DNA of 64,000 nucleotides from Geosiphon pyriformis (Eukaryota > Glomeromycota > Glomeromycetes > Archaeosporales > Geosiphonaceae): positions 214,923 through 278,922 of the forward strand of contig JAAOMT010000553.1 of assembly GCA_016748015.1 (NCBI GenBank). The letters are read 5' to 3'. Both the position numbers and the translations under genes were made by a program. The first letter of the stretch is position 1, and every line of letters begins with the position of its first letter. This document shows positions 31,986-44,225 of the stretch, in pieces. The notes beneath the pieces are model-generated. The model worked only from the letters and a program-made list of their open reading frames with translations, had not been told where the DNA came from and did no database searches.

Positions 31986-33700
31986 ATTATATATAAGATA
32001 ACTCATATTCTTAGTAAATACAAATTGCTATAAATTATTACAGATTATGAGTTTTCTTAGATTTAAATATATATAGTATATATATAATAAAAATAAATAT
32101 AATATTATTAAAAAATAAATTTATTTGCATATTTTTATAAAAATTTTTAAATAATTCATGCAATATTAAAGAAACTTATAAAAGTTATTTGTTTTTATTT
32201 ATATTATATTCTTTTATAAAGTATATATTTAACATAAGCAAGCTTACTAATTATATCATAAAATTTTTTGCTATTTTTAAGTTTCATAAACTGTTCAAAA
32301 TTTATAATAACAGTTAATATATTCTTAATACTAATTACTTTTTGTACTTCTTGTTTTTTATCATAGCTATTATGTTTTGTTTTACAATTTATTATAATAT
32401 AATTTACAATCTCATTATTATTTAAATGGTTTAAAGTAATTGTATTGTTTTTTTTAGATAAATTTACTAACTTTTTAATTGATAAGTATGTATAATTTGG
32501 CTGTATATAATTGAACTCTTTATAGTAATTCTTAATCTTTTCTAATACTATTTTTTAATTATAATTAGTTATTATTTCTAAATTTGTAGTTTTATTCTAA
32601 AAGTTGTTATTTGTATTAATTAGAAAAATGCTAACTTTGTGTTAGCAATAAACAATTATTTTATTTGAAATATTTTTTCATGTTCTATAAATTAAATACA
32701 TTGCTTAAAGTTAGTTAATTATATAAATATTATTAATACCATTATCAAAAATATTTAATATATAGTAAAAAAAATGGTGACAATAATGTGTCTTAAAACA
32801 ATAAATAATTTTAACATTTATAGATTGAATATGTGCTGTTAAATTAGATACAAATTATTCTACATAAATATTTATAATAAATTTTGTATTATAGTTGTAA
32901 TTAGCAAAATTGTTTATTAATAACAATATATTTTGGTTTTTTTTATGCAGCTGATAGTTCTAATTAACAAATTACTATTGAAAAATATTACCAGTTATTT
33001 AAAGATAAATGTTTAAATAATATTAAAAACTAAGTTGCTTTTCTGTTTTTTTTAAAAACAGTATAGACATTTAGTATAATTAATAATAAATAATAACAAA
33101 TATTTAGTTTTATCAACATTAATTGTAAAGACAAGTATTAGTCATACTTTTAATTATTTGGTATTATAATATAATATTATAGCAAGATTTTGATTTGATA
33201 ATATAATATTAAATAGTACAGTTTTATTTATGTTAAAAATATTATATAACTTTTAATTAGCAAAAAGTATTATTATATACACTTAATTATTTTTAATATG
33301 TTTAATATTAACTAATAATACATTATTATAAAAATAAAATAAATGTAATAAATACAATTTAAGATGGTCTTTAAAGCTTTTAAGCCAATTATTAAATAGT
33401 TTTTGGCACTTATTTTCTAAAATATTTAATTAATTATAAAATTTTATATCAGCAATTTAAATTACATCTTTAATAAATATTATTTTACATGATTCTGTTT
33501 TTTAACCAAAAATAACAAATGTTATATTAAAGTTAGGATTACATATTATGTATATATGTTTGTTAATTAAGTTATGTATTGTATTTGTTTATGAACAAAA
33601 ATTTAGTTTATCTTTGGTTCAAGCCGAAATTAAAGACTGTTTTATATATAAAAAACCATTTTTTTTAAAATGCTTTGCAGTTTTTAATTGGTTTTTATTA
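31978..33700 (-). pseudogene. pogo/Tigger-like transposase, right copy
   Basis: Minus-strand reading, longer than the left copy. From its N-terminal side: ADIKFYN and NNWLKSFKDHLKLYLLH (near 33380), NIFNINKTVLF (first acidic block, D to N and E to K relative to NxDET), LLLINNFANYNYNTKF (near 32900), SNLTAHIQSI matching LPPNTTAHIQP, FKTHYCHHFF, NGINNIYIIN, QAMYLIYRTWKNIS, then the tail NYYKEFNYIQPNYTYLSIKK. This order is that of DDE_1 (Tc1/mariner superfamily, pogo group) transposases. It is dead: acidic residues changed and stops throughout. The tail lies at about 32205-32563 and pairs with 28201-28560. Confidence 0.75.
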
Positions 33701-33874
33701 TTTATATAATATTAATTAAGTATTATAAGCTTATTATAAAGTATAATATTCTTATAACTTTGTGAAATACAAGTTAAAAAGATAACTGTTTTTTGTTATT
33801 AGATATAATAAAATCAAAAGACAAAAGAAAAGTATAATTAAAACTTTAATTAAATAAAACTAATCCAAAAATTC
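33701..33874. other. AT-rich interval, nothing recognised
   Basis: Possible unreadable N-terminal remainder of the pogo-like transposase. No clear motif. Confidence 0.4.
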
Positions 33875-34569
33875 GACTTGATTACTTATACAATTGATAA
33901 TAATTTAAAACTTAAAACAATTCAAAACTCTGATTTAATTATTTATATAATTAATAATAATTTAAAGCTTGGAACAATTTGAAACTTTGATTTGATTATT
34001 CATATAATTAATAATAATTTAGAATTTAAGACAATTTAAAACTCCAACTTAATTATTTATACAATTAATAATAATTTAAAACTTAGAACAATTCAAAACT
34101 CTGACTTAATTACTTATATAATTAATAATAATTTAAAACTCTGACTTAATTACTTATACAATTAATAATAATTTAAAACTTGAAACAATTCAAAACTTTG
34201 ACTTAATTACTTATATAATCAATAATAATTTAGAACTTAGAACAATTTAAAACTTTAATTGATTATACATAAGATTAGTAATAATTTAAAACTTAGAACA
34301 ATTCGAAACTCTGATTTAATTACTTATAATATTAATAATAATTTAGAATTTAAGACAATTTGAAACTTTAACTTAATTACTTATACAATCAATTATAATT
34401 TAAAACTTGAGATAATTTAAAATTATAACTTAATTATTTATAAAATTAATAATAATTTAAAACTTGGAATAATTTAAAACTCTAACTTAATAACTCACAT
34501 AATTAATAATAATTTAAAACTTAAAACAATTTGAAACTCTAATTTGATTACTTATATAATTAATAATTA
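33875..34569. repeat. 57-bp minisatellite, about 12 copies
   Basis: Unit of 57 bp, with pieces ACTTAATTACTTATA, AATTAATAATAATTTAAAAC and TTAGAACAATTCAAAACTC. One unit is shortened near 34140. Copies differ mainly by C/T and A/G. No unique spacers lie between units. Confidence 0.85.
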
Positions 34570-34865
34570 TTTTGTTAAATAAGTAATATTATATTATTAT
34601 ATAGTATTTTTAATCATGTAAATATTTGTTTATTTTACTGCAATTTTATTAGAATTAGCAAAATTTAAACCAAATTTAGTATTAAGATAATCTATACTAA
34701 TAATAAAAAGTTATGAATTATTGAATATTACAAATATAGATTATAAACATAAGAATTTTTTAACTATTAAATTGGTAAATTTAAAATATTATGGTTTATT
34801 ATAAGTTATGAATTATTTTAATATGGATTATTTTAGATTTGACTATAATAAATTGAAAATAATAT
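34570..34865. other. AT-rich interval, nothing recognised
   Basis: No frame or repeat of note between the minisatellite and the LINE tail. Confidence 0.55.
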
Positions 34866-35140
34866 TTTTTTTTATTTTTTATTATTGTTTTACAAGTGCA
34901 GTTCAACTACTACCTAAGAATATAAAATCAAACAAAACTCTAAATTAAGTATAATTTATATTTTTTCTATATATGACCAGTTATTTAAACTAATTAAAGT
35001 AATACTATACACTTAAATTATTTATTAATAAAACATTTTTCAAAAAATTAAAACTCAATCTAGATAAACAAAAATATAATTCAAAACAAATATGGATACT
35101 TAATACCAAAACTGCAAATCAACTCAGAAGAAATAATATT
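34866..35140 (-). mobile_element. Decayed LINE 3' tail
   Basis: Aligns by eye with 35700-35955: CTCTAAATTAAGTA versus TTCTAAATTAAGTG, ATATATGACCAGTTA versus ATATATAACTAGTCA, CAAAACAAATATGGATA in both. The T-rich left edge (34862-34890) is the A-tail of a minus-strand insertion. It is more decayed than the neighbouring copy. Confidence 0.7.
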
Positions 35141-35689
35141 ATATGTAAATTAATAATAAAAAATATAAAAATAATTTTTATGTTTATTATAATTTAATTT
35201 TTATTTTTTATTTAATTATTATAATTTAAATTATATTAATTAACTATTTTATTTTTAATTTAACAAATATTTTTTTTTATTAAGTAATTTGGAAAATAAT
35301 AATAAAAAATAATATTTAATAAAATTATTTGTTATTAAATTTAAAAACTTTAATTAATACATAAAATTATATATATTAATAGTATTGTTTTTATTAATAA
35401 TTACAATTTATTTTATATTTACAACTTTTTTGTCAAGTTAAAAATTTTTTTAATTAGATAATTTATCTATTTATTAGTTTTTTGAATTTTTTAATAAATT
35501 GTGTATTAATATTAAAATACAATTAAATTTGTATACAATTTTTGTAAATTTTAAAAATCTAAAAAATATTAACAATAACTATAACATAAATTTTTCACTT
35601 TTAAATAATTATTATTTATTATAAAATATTCTAAATAGCAATTAAATCACATTTTATTAAGCAATTTAATAATAATAATAATAATTATA
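35141..35689. other. AT-rich interval
   Basis: No coding signal. It ends in an (AAT)n-like run (35669-35686) that probably served as the LINE target. Confidence 0.55.
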
Positions 35690-35699
35690 ATTTTTTTTT

Positions 35700-36109
35700 A
35701 TTAGGTTTTATAAATGCAACTCAATCATTACCTAAATACATAAAATCAAAACAGATTCTAAATTAAGTGCAGTTCATGCTTTTTTTATATATAACTAGTC
35801 ATTCAGGCCAATTAAGGCAACACTATATACCAAATTCATTAACTACAGAAACATTATACAAAAAACCAAAAGCTAATCTGGAAAAACAAGAATGTAAGCC
35901 AAAACAAATATGGATATCCAATCTAAGGCTAAAACTGCAGACCAAATCACTAGACCACAAGGACAACAGACCAAAAACTGAGGAAACAACTATACCATTG
36001 TTATGGGATGGTTTTCTTGTTATATTTAATTGCTGATATCCCGCTTTAATTGCAATCAGTCTTTCGTGAGTTCCTCAATTCTATTTGTGTGATAATGTCA
36101 CTGTTACAC
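35700..36109 (-). other. LINE 3' UTR, distal part
   Basis: Non-coding. Similar to 34866-35140 and in part to 31728-31848. A plus-strand frame here (35767-36036) is antisense to the LINE and not supported as a gene. Confidence 0.7.
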
Positions 36110-36647
36110 NNNNNNNNNNNNNNNNNNNNNNNNNNNNNNNNNNNNNNNNNNNNNNNNNNNNNNNNNNNNNNNNNNNNNNNNNNNNNNNNNNNNNNNNNNN
36201 NNNNNNNNNNNNNNNNNNNNNNNNNNNNNNNNNNNNNNNNNNNNNNNNNNNNNNNNNNNNNNNNNNNNNNNNNNNNNNNNNNNNNNNNNNNNNNNNNNNN
36301 NNNNNNNNNNNNNNNNNNNNNNNNNNNNNNNNNNNNNNNNNNNNNNNNNNNNNNNNNNNNNNNNNNNNNNNNNNNNNNNNNNNNNNNNNNNNNNNNNNNN
36401 NNNNNNNNNNNNNNNNNNNNNNNNNNNNNNNNNNNNNNNNNNNNNNNNNNNNNNNNNNNNNNNNNNNNNNNNNNNNNNNNNNNNNNNNNNNNNNNNNNNN
36501 NNNNNNNNNNNNNNNNNNNNNNNNNNNNNNNNNNNNNNNNNNNNNNNNNNNNNNNNNNNNNNNNNNNNNNNNNNNNNNNNNNNNNNNNNNNNNNNNNNNN
36601 NNNNNNNNNNNNNNNNNNNNNNNNNNNNNNNNNNNNNNNNNNNNNNN
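36110..36647. other. Assembly gap (538 N)
   Basis: Unknown bases. The gap borders on a short tandem repeat (36650-36720), the likely cause. Confidence 0.99.
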
Positions 36648-36720
36648 ATCACCAGTTGGTGTTGGCTGCTATTGTGAACTGGTGCTTGCCACTATCGCGA
36701 GATGGTGTTTGCTACTATGT
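36648..36720. repeat. 23-bp minisatellite at gap edge
   Basis: Units CTATTGTGAACTGGTGCTTG.. and CTATCGCGAGATGGTGTTTG.. are 23 bp long, with a partial unit at the gap edge. GC content is higher than nearby. It probably continues into the gap as part of the LINE 3' UTR. Confidence 0.75.
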
Positions 36721-36805
36721 TAATCATTACCTTTCTAAGATTATTACTGTGCTATATTATGATTGAATAGTTTGTATTATTTTTATGATTCTTTTTGCTA
36801 AATTC

Positions 36806-37530
36806 TTAAACCGTAACACCATCATGTGGCAAAAGACCGAGCTTCTTATAAAAGAATCTCAATTTCACAGTAGGCAACCAGATAGTAGTCCTGTAGTGCT
36901 CAGCAAGGCCATAAACTAATCTAACAATCATATCACTACTAGAACCAGAACCCAAAATACACAAAGCTTCAGTCACCCAACTCCTTAACACAAAGTTTTT
37001 AGCCAGCATTGTGTACAAATGATCAGACACCTCAGCCTTATACAGAGAGTGAACAACCACACCACTATTTGCAGAAGTGTCTACCAAATCACCCTACTCA
37101 TGTATAGTGTCCAATAGTAAACCATTTCTAGCATTAGCATCATGTATGCATAAAAACATGTGATTAGAATCCTCTTCTACACCACATCGGATGTAAGTCA
37201 TGCTTGGATAAATATGGTTATACAATCTCTTCCTCTTGGTTACAGGCAAACATTGATGCAGAATCTTTATGAAATAAAATCAAAGCAGTGCCAATAATGC
37301 ACACATAAAACCAGAGCAAATTCTGCTATCTGGATGCCAGATCTTAAAAGTTTTAACCATATTAAAACTACTGTCCAAGCACATGTTCATGATGTTGTCT
37401 ACACATCTGGATTCCCACCCAACAAAACTGACAGAATCAAACAAACACCTAACAAAGTAATGAACATTTCCAGAGACAGGCCTTCTTTCCATATTTAAAA
37501 AATAACAGGGCACTTTAAGAGGCAAAAAGA
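36806..37530 (-). pseudogene. LINE ORF2 C-terminal region
   Basis: Two readable pieces. 37280-37525 includes KTFKIWHPDSRICSG. A second piece near 36806-37230 reads CGVEEDSNHMFLCIHD, a C..H..C cluster typical of LINE ORF2 ends, then LLLDTIHEWVIW, SWVTEALCILGSGSSSDMIV and HYRTTIWLPTVKLRFFYKK, ending at a stop near 36808. It lies after RNase H, as expected. Frames differ, so it is broken. Confidence 0.72.
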
Positions 37531-37732
37531 AGTGTGAAAAAATTGTAGCACTAATATAAAAATTGACATGCTTGTTCTCAACAACATCAAAATAACTCTT
37601 GACCTTCCTCTATTTGATCAACAAATTCTTCTTTAAGATAACTTAACATATATGCTCCCTTTTGATCTAACATTTATTACAAAAATTAAGACCAGACACA
37701 ACTCCACTGGGATTGCACATGTTCAATGATGT

Positions 37733-38074
37733 CTAACTATCCATGAACAAAATGACAGTGCAAGATACAGGCACATAATCTAAAGCAAGAGCAATAGTAT
37801 GCAGCTCTGCCAAAATTAATAACAGCAAACCATGCACTCTGACACTAACACCAATGTTAACAGCTGGAAAATAGGCAGCAGTACCACTACAAGTGCCAAT
37901 TAAGCCTATATCTTTGACAGAGCCATCTGTATAGACTTCTATAGATATTAACAAATACTGACAAATAAAATTAAAATCAAAAGAGCAGTTAGAATGACCA
38001 GGATAAAAAACCAAAGTACCAGCAATAGGTGGGCATCTATTGGCAATAAATTCAGCCACTGTACTGAACCACAC
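37733..38074 (-). pseudogene. LINE RNase H domain
   Basis: VYTDGSVKDIGLIGTCSGTA carries the first Asp of an RNase H fold; LAELHTIALALDYVP the Glu; and VILFMDS the next Asp. Spacing fits the RNase H that follows RT in several LINE groups. A stop follows the last block at 37733. Confidence 0.82.
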
Positions 38075-38339
38075 AGGAATTGGACCCCTAAGACAAAGTC
38101 TTTTTTACCTATGAAAGGTGTTTTATGTGAAACAAAAACCATAATGATCCAAAAGTTGGCCCACAAAAATAACATTATATCTCTTGAAAGAGCACACTAC
38201 TTTAGAATAAATATCTAAGTTTAGCATATTCAAAATAGAAGCACCAGTCTTAGCATAGAAAACATCAAACAAATCTTTACTCAAAGACACATTACACAAA
38301 ACCAGAGTGCATGTTATACTTGTTAAAAAACAATTCATT

Positions 38340-39245
38340 AGATCTATTGACAGCCTATAGATCCATAGCTCTGTGCATGAATAAATTACCGAGAATCCCA
38401 TCAGCATTAGTGAAGTTAATAAAATTAGCCATCAGATTTTCAGATAATGACTGCACAAAAGTTCTTAAGCCATAAAGCTTCAGATAGTACAATGCTTTAT
38501 TTGGAAAATCTCTAGACAAATTAGCTTTAAGCTTCAGATTTCTTCTTATCAAACTGTCTCATTTTCCACACATGCTCTGTGAAACTCAATTGAATTGCAA
38601 CTTGTAGTTCACAATGGGCTGTAAAACCATAGACACCAAGTACAAAAATTGCTTTTCTGTAATGGCTTTCTGCAAAACCACATTAGTAAAAATCTTATAT
38701 CCTTATAAATTTTAGTCACATTTGGCACAAATAAGCCATCAGTTGACAAAAAAATCCCCAAGTATTGATGAAATTCGTGTTTCTTGGCTATAAGTATATT
38801 TGAACTACTAATTAAAAGCAAAGCACTTTTGGCACTTTGATTGATAAAAATGATGACCATCTTGTCTGTATTGATTAAGATATCATTAATTGAAAAAAAT
38901 TTACTTGCAATATTTAAAATCCATTGTGTAGCTGTTATACAATTATCAACCCAAATAGTATCATCAACAAAGGCCCCAGCAACAAAAAAAGAAGTTTTGT
39001 TGTGTCTAAGATTAATTTTGCCAGTTTTTATAAAAAATTAGAACAAATTCTGTATTTGTACAATTGTTCATGTCTCTTAACTTCATAGAGCAAAGGATCA
39101 TAGAAAATTCTCTACAGTAAAAGTAAAAAAACTTCTTCCTAATCTAAGCTATCATAAACAACATATCTATCAGTGAGCCCAAAATTCATCATAATGTGGT
39201 TAATTCAGCCATTGTGTATATTTCCAAAAAACTTTATAAAATAGG
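38340..39245 (-). pseudogene. LINE reverse transcriptase, C-terminal half
   Basis: Near 39190 reads MMNFGLTDRYVVYDSLD and, after a shift, DPLLYEVKRHEQLYKY. Near 38960 is the active-site box FVDDTIWVDNC with both Asp intact. Then NTDKMVIIFINQSAK and EFHQYLGIFLSTDGLF (38609-38860), thumb-like blocks and LPIR-type SLIRRNLKLKANLSRDFPNK (38355-38552). GLTDRY and the FVDDT box identify a non-LTR RT. Upstream endonuclease and fingers are missing, so the copy is 5'-truncated. Confidence 0.85.
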
Positions 39246-39265
39246 AACACATTTTGATTCTGGTC

Positions 39266-39296
<31 letters not shown>
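39266..39296. repeat. (AAT)n microsatellite
   Basis: Ten AAT units at the 5' border of the LINE. A similar run lies at its 3' border. Confidence 0.95.
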
Positions 39297-40048
39297 TAAT
39301 TAAAACAATAATATTAAATTTATTTATTATTTTTAATTCTGTTTACAATTTATTTAACAAGTTAAAAAATAATATTTAATCATACAAATTTAATTGAAAA
39401 ATTTTTGTATAATATTTTTTGATTAATAAAAAACATTAAATAAAATTTATTATTTTAATATTACATTTTAATTAATATAATTTTAACAAAAAATAATAAC
39501 AACATATATTTTATACCAATTTTTAATTGCTTAAATTAATTTATTAAAAATTTTAGCAATTATATTATTTTTATTTGCTGTTTTATTTGTGCTATAATTA
39601 ATAAAATAAGTAAATTTAAAAATAAAATTATTATTATAATTTTTTTTTTAGTATTTTTATAATTATATTTAAAAGTAAAAAAGTTATAATATTTTTATTA
39701 GTAAAGTACTTACAATTGTAAAAATTTTTTAATAGTACTTTATAAAATATTTTTCTTAAATAAAATACTTAAATTTAATAATTAAGTTGTTTTTTTTTAT
39801 TTTATTTTTTATTGTTTTTTAAATAACTAAAAAAATCAAATTAGCCAAAAAGCAATCTTTTTAAACTATTACTATATTTAATAACTATTTTTTTAAAATA
39901 CTAAAAAGTTTTTTTCTAATATTTTTGGTACTAGTTTTAATGATTTAAAATTAGCTTTTTTTTGGTAAAAAAATAAAATTTTGATTTTTTTGACTTTTTT
40001 GTCAATTTTTATTATCTATATTTATTATAATATTTAGTTTTATTATAC
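39297..40048. other. AT-rich interval, nothing recognised
   Basis: Homopolymer-rich A/T sequence without readable frames. Confidence 0.6.
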
Positions 40049-41190
40049 AGTAAACTCTCTTTATAGTTACATTTTTTAGTTAGCATATTTATAGTAACTA
40101 TAAAAAAATGAAATTATAAAAAATAATCAATATTTTGTTATATAATTTATATAATACATACATAATATAATAATTAATTAAATATATTAAATATTTATAA
40201 GACTAAATCAAAAAGTTTTGAAATTAATAAATAACAGAATAAATATTTTTGTTTCTGTTTCATATTTTTTATTAATATGTTTAATCTTTTTAAGTTGAAT
40301 AATAAAATATTAATAATATTAATTAATTAGTTATTTAATTTTAAAAAATAAATATACTAATAAAAAGTAGAAAAACAGAAACAAAAATATTCAACCAGTT
40401 ATTTATTAATTTTAAAACTTTCTGATATATTGTATTTAAAAAAAGTGCAAATTTTAATTTATTCAATATATTTTTTATTTTTTATTTTCGAAAAAACTAT
40501 TTATTTACAGCTGTTTTTTTTCTTTCTGAATTTTAAAAACAGTATTACAAATTAATACTTTCAAAGTTTTAAGAAAGTTTGAATTAATTTTTTTATTATG
40601 TTGCTTTTTATAATAACATAATATATTTTTAAGTACAATTTATCTTGATATATAGATAGTAAAGACAAAAATTCATTTTTACTTTCTAAATTTTTATTTG
40701 TATTAGAATTTTTATTATATTTATTATTAATAAGATTTACAATTTTATTTTCAAAGACATAAATAAACAATAATTTGAACTTGTTAATATTAATATACTT
40801 AATAAAAATTTGTACTTTTTGTAAAAATTTTGTTTAATATTTAATAAATAAATTAATATTTAATTAATATTTAAAATCTTTGTATAATATTAACAATTTT
40901 AGATTATAGTTATTATTATCATTAATTACATATTAATTAAAAAATCAATTACATTTTTTAATATTATTATTGATATTAAAATTTTGTTATTATACTAATT
41001 AATAAAATAAAAAAAAACAATTTTTGGTATTATATTTTAAAAAATAAAATTATTCTTGTATTTAATAATTACAAATAGAATGTTATATTAAATAATATAG
41101 AAAATTATCTACTATAAAAATTAGCATTATTAAACAATAGCAAAAAGTTTTTTTTCTTATAATATATTTTTTTATTAATAAATTAAGCCA
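40047..41190 (-). mobile_element. Possible second pogo/Tigger-like remnant
   Basis: TA then CAGTAAACTCTCTTTATAG (40049 onward) looks like a pogo/Tigger terminal repeat at a TA site. Minus-strand 40561-40770 is open for 69 codons, with ENKIVNLINNKYNKNSN, KNEFLSLLSIYQ and IKKLIQTFLKL. This resembles the acidic C-terminal end of pogo-group transposases after Glu-to-Lys and Asp-to-Asn change. A foldback of about 75-bp arms lies at 40211-40425. The other end was not found. Confidence 0.42.
40211..40425. repeat. Imperfect inverted repeat (hairpin)
   Basis: Left arm 40212-40285 and right arm about 40350-40425 pair along about 70 bp (e.g. AATAAATATTTTTGTTTCTG with its complement), loop about 65 bp. 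Confidence 0.7.
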
Positions 41191-41635
41191 TTATTATTAG
41201 AGATTTTTGGTCTCTTTTTCTAAATATTATTAATGTTGTTTTGCTGTAAATTCACAATTATTAGAAGTTAATAAATCTTTAATAACTGAATTTATTTTTA
41301 AATTATCTTCTATAATTTGAACCATTAAACTTACAAGTAATATAGCCAATTTTATATCAGTTATTTATATAGTTACTTTGTAATAAAAGTCAACTCTTTT
41401 TTAAAAAATACTTATTTAAAAGCTTATTAAATATGTGTAGTTACTTTGTTGTAAAATCAACTCTTTTATAAAAATTTTATTTGTAGACTACTCTAATAAT
41501 TGTAAAAAAATAAAATAAAAATATAAATATAAAAAATATAAAAAAAATAAAACTTTATTAAAAAAATTGTTTTCTGTTTAGACCTAAAGTTATTAATAGA
41601 TTATTAAAATTGGTAGCTAATTAATTTTAAGACAT

Positions 41636-42509
41636 TGTTACTCATAAAAATAGGAATCATAATAGATAAATAAATAGTCAATCAAAAAGAAACATAGTAA
41701 AAAGAGGAATTTTAGAATTTTTTTTAAGGAATTACAAGATTCTAGAATTCCCAAATTCCAGAATTCTTTTCAAAAAATTACAGAATTCCAGAATTTCAGA
41801 ATTTTTTTCAAAAAAATTGAAAAATTTTAAGAAATTTTGTATAACATGAATTATATATATATAACAAGAGTATTAAAAGCAGAAAAAAACAAATTTAGAT
41901 ACAAGACAGTAGTTAGAAACAAATAATTATCCAAATATTTTTTTCTTTAAAAGATAGTTTTTTATAACTTAAAGTGAAAATATATTTTTATCAATAAAAC
42001 ATCTATTATTACCCAAACCTATGTTTTTATTATTTGATCAAGAAATATTAATCAATTCTATATTATTAATATTCTATGTTAATAAAAGTTGATACTTAAT
42101 TATATTGAATTAATAGTTTTTAATCATGGCTATTAATAAGATACTAATTTCTTATTTTTTATTTTTTATTTTTTTTATTTTGTTTTCTTTGTTGTTTACT
42201 AATTGATTAAAAAAAATTAAGTATTAAGTAATTAATATTAAAAATAATTTGATAAAAAACCCAAAAACAAAAGTAAAAAACTTAAGAATAGCTTATTAAA
42301 AGAACACAACTGCCAAAATAAACTGGCTATTATGCTGAAAAAAAAATTCATGAAAAAAATTATTAATTAACTCTCTGACTATTATACAAAAAACTTAACC
42401 AAAATTTTCAGACTTTAAAATTTTTAGAAACCACTATTATTAACAGCTATTGAGCACTAAATTATGGGTTTATTATTTGTTTTAACATTCTAAATAATCA
42501 CCTGTAATA
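41636..42509 (+). repeat. G: 5' LTR, family 1
   Basis: TGTTACTCATAAAAATAGG..CACCTGTAATA. It has the GAATTCC-type repeats (41700-41830), the T-rich tract (42150-42190) and GAGCACTAAAT (42452-42462), which can pair with the PBS. Confidence 0.9.
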
Positions 42510-42530
42510 TTTGGTGCTCTCTGTAAAGTA
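42452..42530 (+). promoter_or_regulatory. G: primer-binding site and complementary U5 segment
   Basis: PBS TTTGGTGCTCTCTGTAAAG starts at 42510. GAGCACTAAAT (42452-42462) in the LTR pairs with ATTTGGTGCTC (42509-42519), with one G:U wobble in RNA. Confidence 0.6.
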
Positions 42531-42559
42531 TAATCCAACAAAAAACCAGCATCAATATT

Positions 42560-44225
42560 AATCATTTAAAAAAGTAACAAAAGCAGAAGTAATAAGAACA
42601 AACTATTTAGAATTTACAAAATTTTTATTTTAATATTACTAAATTTATCTGAGACTAATAAATAATTATTGGCCAGCAGAATTAGCTTTAAACTTCTATG
42701 TAAATAAAAAGATTCAAAAACAGCTATTAAAAACTTTTACAGTAAGTTATTACAACACACCAGTTTTCTATAAAATCATAGTTTTATCTTAATAATAACA
42801 GAAATAAATTGTGTAAAATCGAAAATTATACCAAACAGAAATTCTCTATTATCTTTGCTGACAAAAAAAAAGAGAAGTTATAAATCCTAACAGAAATCCC
42901 AAGGAAAATACAATCACTTATTTGAAAGAAACAAAAAATTGTTTTATCTATCAATTTATCATATTATTATATGTCTGAAAGCACTATCTAAATAATATTA
43001 ATAGTTGCACTCACATTGAAAACACTATTATCTAAAGTATTATTCCAAAATAATCAAAAAAAAACCAAATTATTAGAAACTTATAATAATTTTTTTGAAG
43101 AATTTAAATTACAATCAACAATTCTATCAGAACTTCAATCATCATTACTCCAACCAAATTTCGGATCTATTAGTAATTAGGCAAACACTGAATTAAAAAA
43201 AAAAAATAGCAATTAGAGAAATAATAATCAAAACTTAATTTCAAATAATCTAAAAGTTCAAACTTTAATTGTTCAAATCTGAACAATTCAAATCCAGCTT
43301 TTATTCTTCTACAAAATTTATCTTCAATTATCCTAATTAATTAACTGCCAATAGCACTAATTGCTGCTTAATAACAACTTGCACAAATAACATATACACT
43401 AATCACCAAGCTTAAAAAATTCATTAATAAAAAAAACAATGTTCAAGTATAGCTTAATAATATAGCAAAAGCCATTGCAGCCAATAGATAAAATAATATC
43501 AGAGCTTTTTAAGCCATTTTCTACTTTTTACAAAATACTGTTAATTTATAGTATTAAAATTTTGTAAACAAATTCCAAGATTTTGACATGTTTAAAACCA
43601 TATTTTTATAGTATTTTAGCAATAATAATAGTATTAACCATCTGTTAACTAACTTTACCACTATTAAGCAAAGTAATACTAAAACAGTTACCACTTACTT
43701 GGAACACTTTCACAGAAATTTGTGCCAAATTCAAGCAATTAATGCTGATTACTTCACAACATCACAGATTTTAAATCAATTTATTTACAGATTACACAGT
43801 AGTTTTTTGCAAAAAATATATCTAATACATTCAAATATTTTTTAAGATGCAGTTATATATGTTTGAAATTTTGAATTAGCTGAACTTGAAGCCAATTATG
43901 TCTAAACTGTTAATCTAATAATAAATAGATTATTTGAATTAAATTCTAAGCTAAAACAATTTAGTGATTCAATCAACCAAAAATTAGAAAAATACTTAGC
44001 TAACAATTCAACAATTTATTAATTTTTACAATATTATAACAATCAAAAAAACTTCAATTGTTTTTAAAATCAATTATATTTATTATTATTATTAATAAAT
44101 CAATTATAACAACAAAAAACACATAATTGTTACTACTGTGATAAATAAGACTATTTAAAAGCAAATTACTGCTTTAAATCTAATAATTCACAATTGGAAA
44201 ACAAATATAAAAATCTTAATCACTA
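42560..44225 (+). pseudogene. G: gag
   Basis: Capsid core around 43560-43990: FSNNNSINHL, TTIKQSNTKTVTTYLEHFHR, DYFTTSQILNQFIYRLHSSF and QFSDSINQKLEKYLANNS, residue by residue like element A. Knuckle near 44130-44170: CYYCDK..YLKANYC, with His lost. Stops and A-runs break it in many places. The N-terminal portion is low in information. Confidence 0.75.

Larger units (their letters stand above)
35690..39262 (-). mobile_element. LINE remnant (5'-truncated, minus strand)
   Basis: Read right to left: RT, a connecting region, RNase H, a C-terminal Cys/His segment, a 3' UTR with a 23-bp minisatellite and assembly gap, and a T-rich (A-tail) left edge at about 35690-35705. Both borders fall in AAT repeats (35669-35686 and 39266-39296), consistent with target-site duplication. 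It looks like the ORF2 end of the same LINE type whose ORF1 starts at 62196. That link is inferred from family resemblance, since the two parts do not overlap. Confidence 0.8.

Noticed and set aside
33875-34569. CRISPR-like array
   Set aside because: The 57-bp units follow one another without unique spacers, there are no cas-like genes, and the genome is eukaryotic.
27453-36000. Mitochondrial DNA insertion, suggested by extreme AT content
   Set aside because: No mitochondrial genes or rRNA/tRNA seen; the interval is explained by pogo copies, LTRs, LINE tails and satellites.
35767-36036. Plus-strand 89-codon gene
   Set aside because: It lies antisense in the LINE 3' UTR; the related copy at 34866-35140 does not keep the frame.
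36050-36766. Long frames across the N run
   Set aside because: Open only because N does not produce stop codons.
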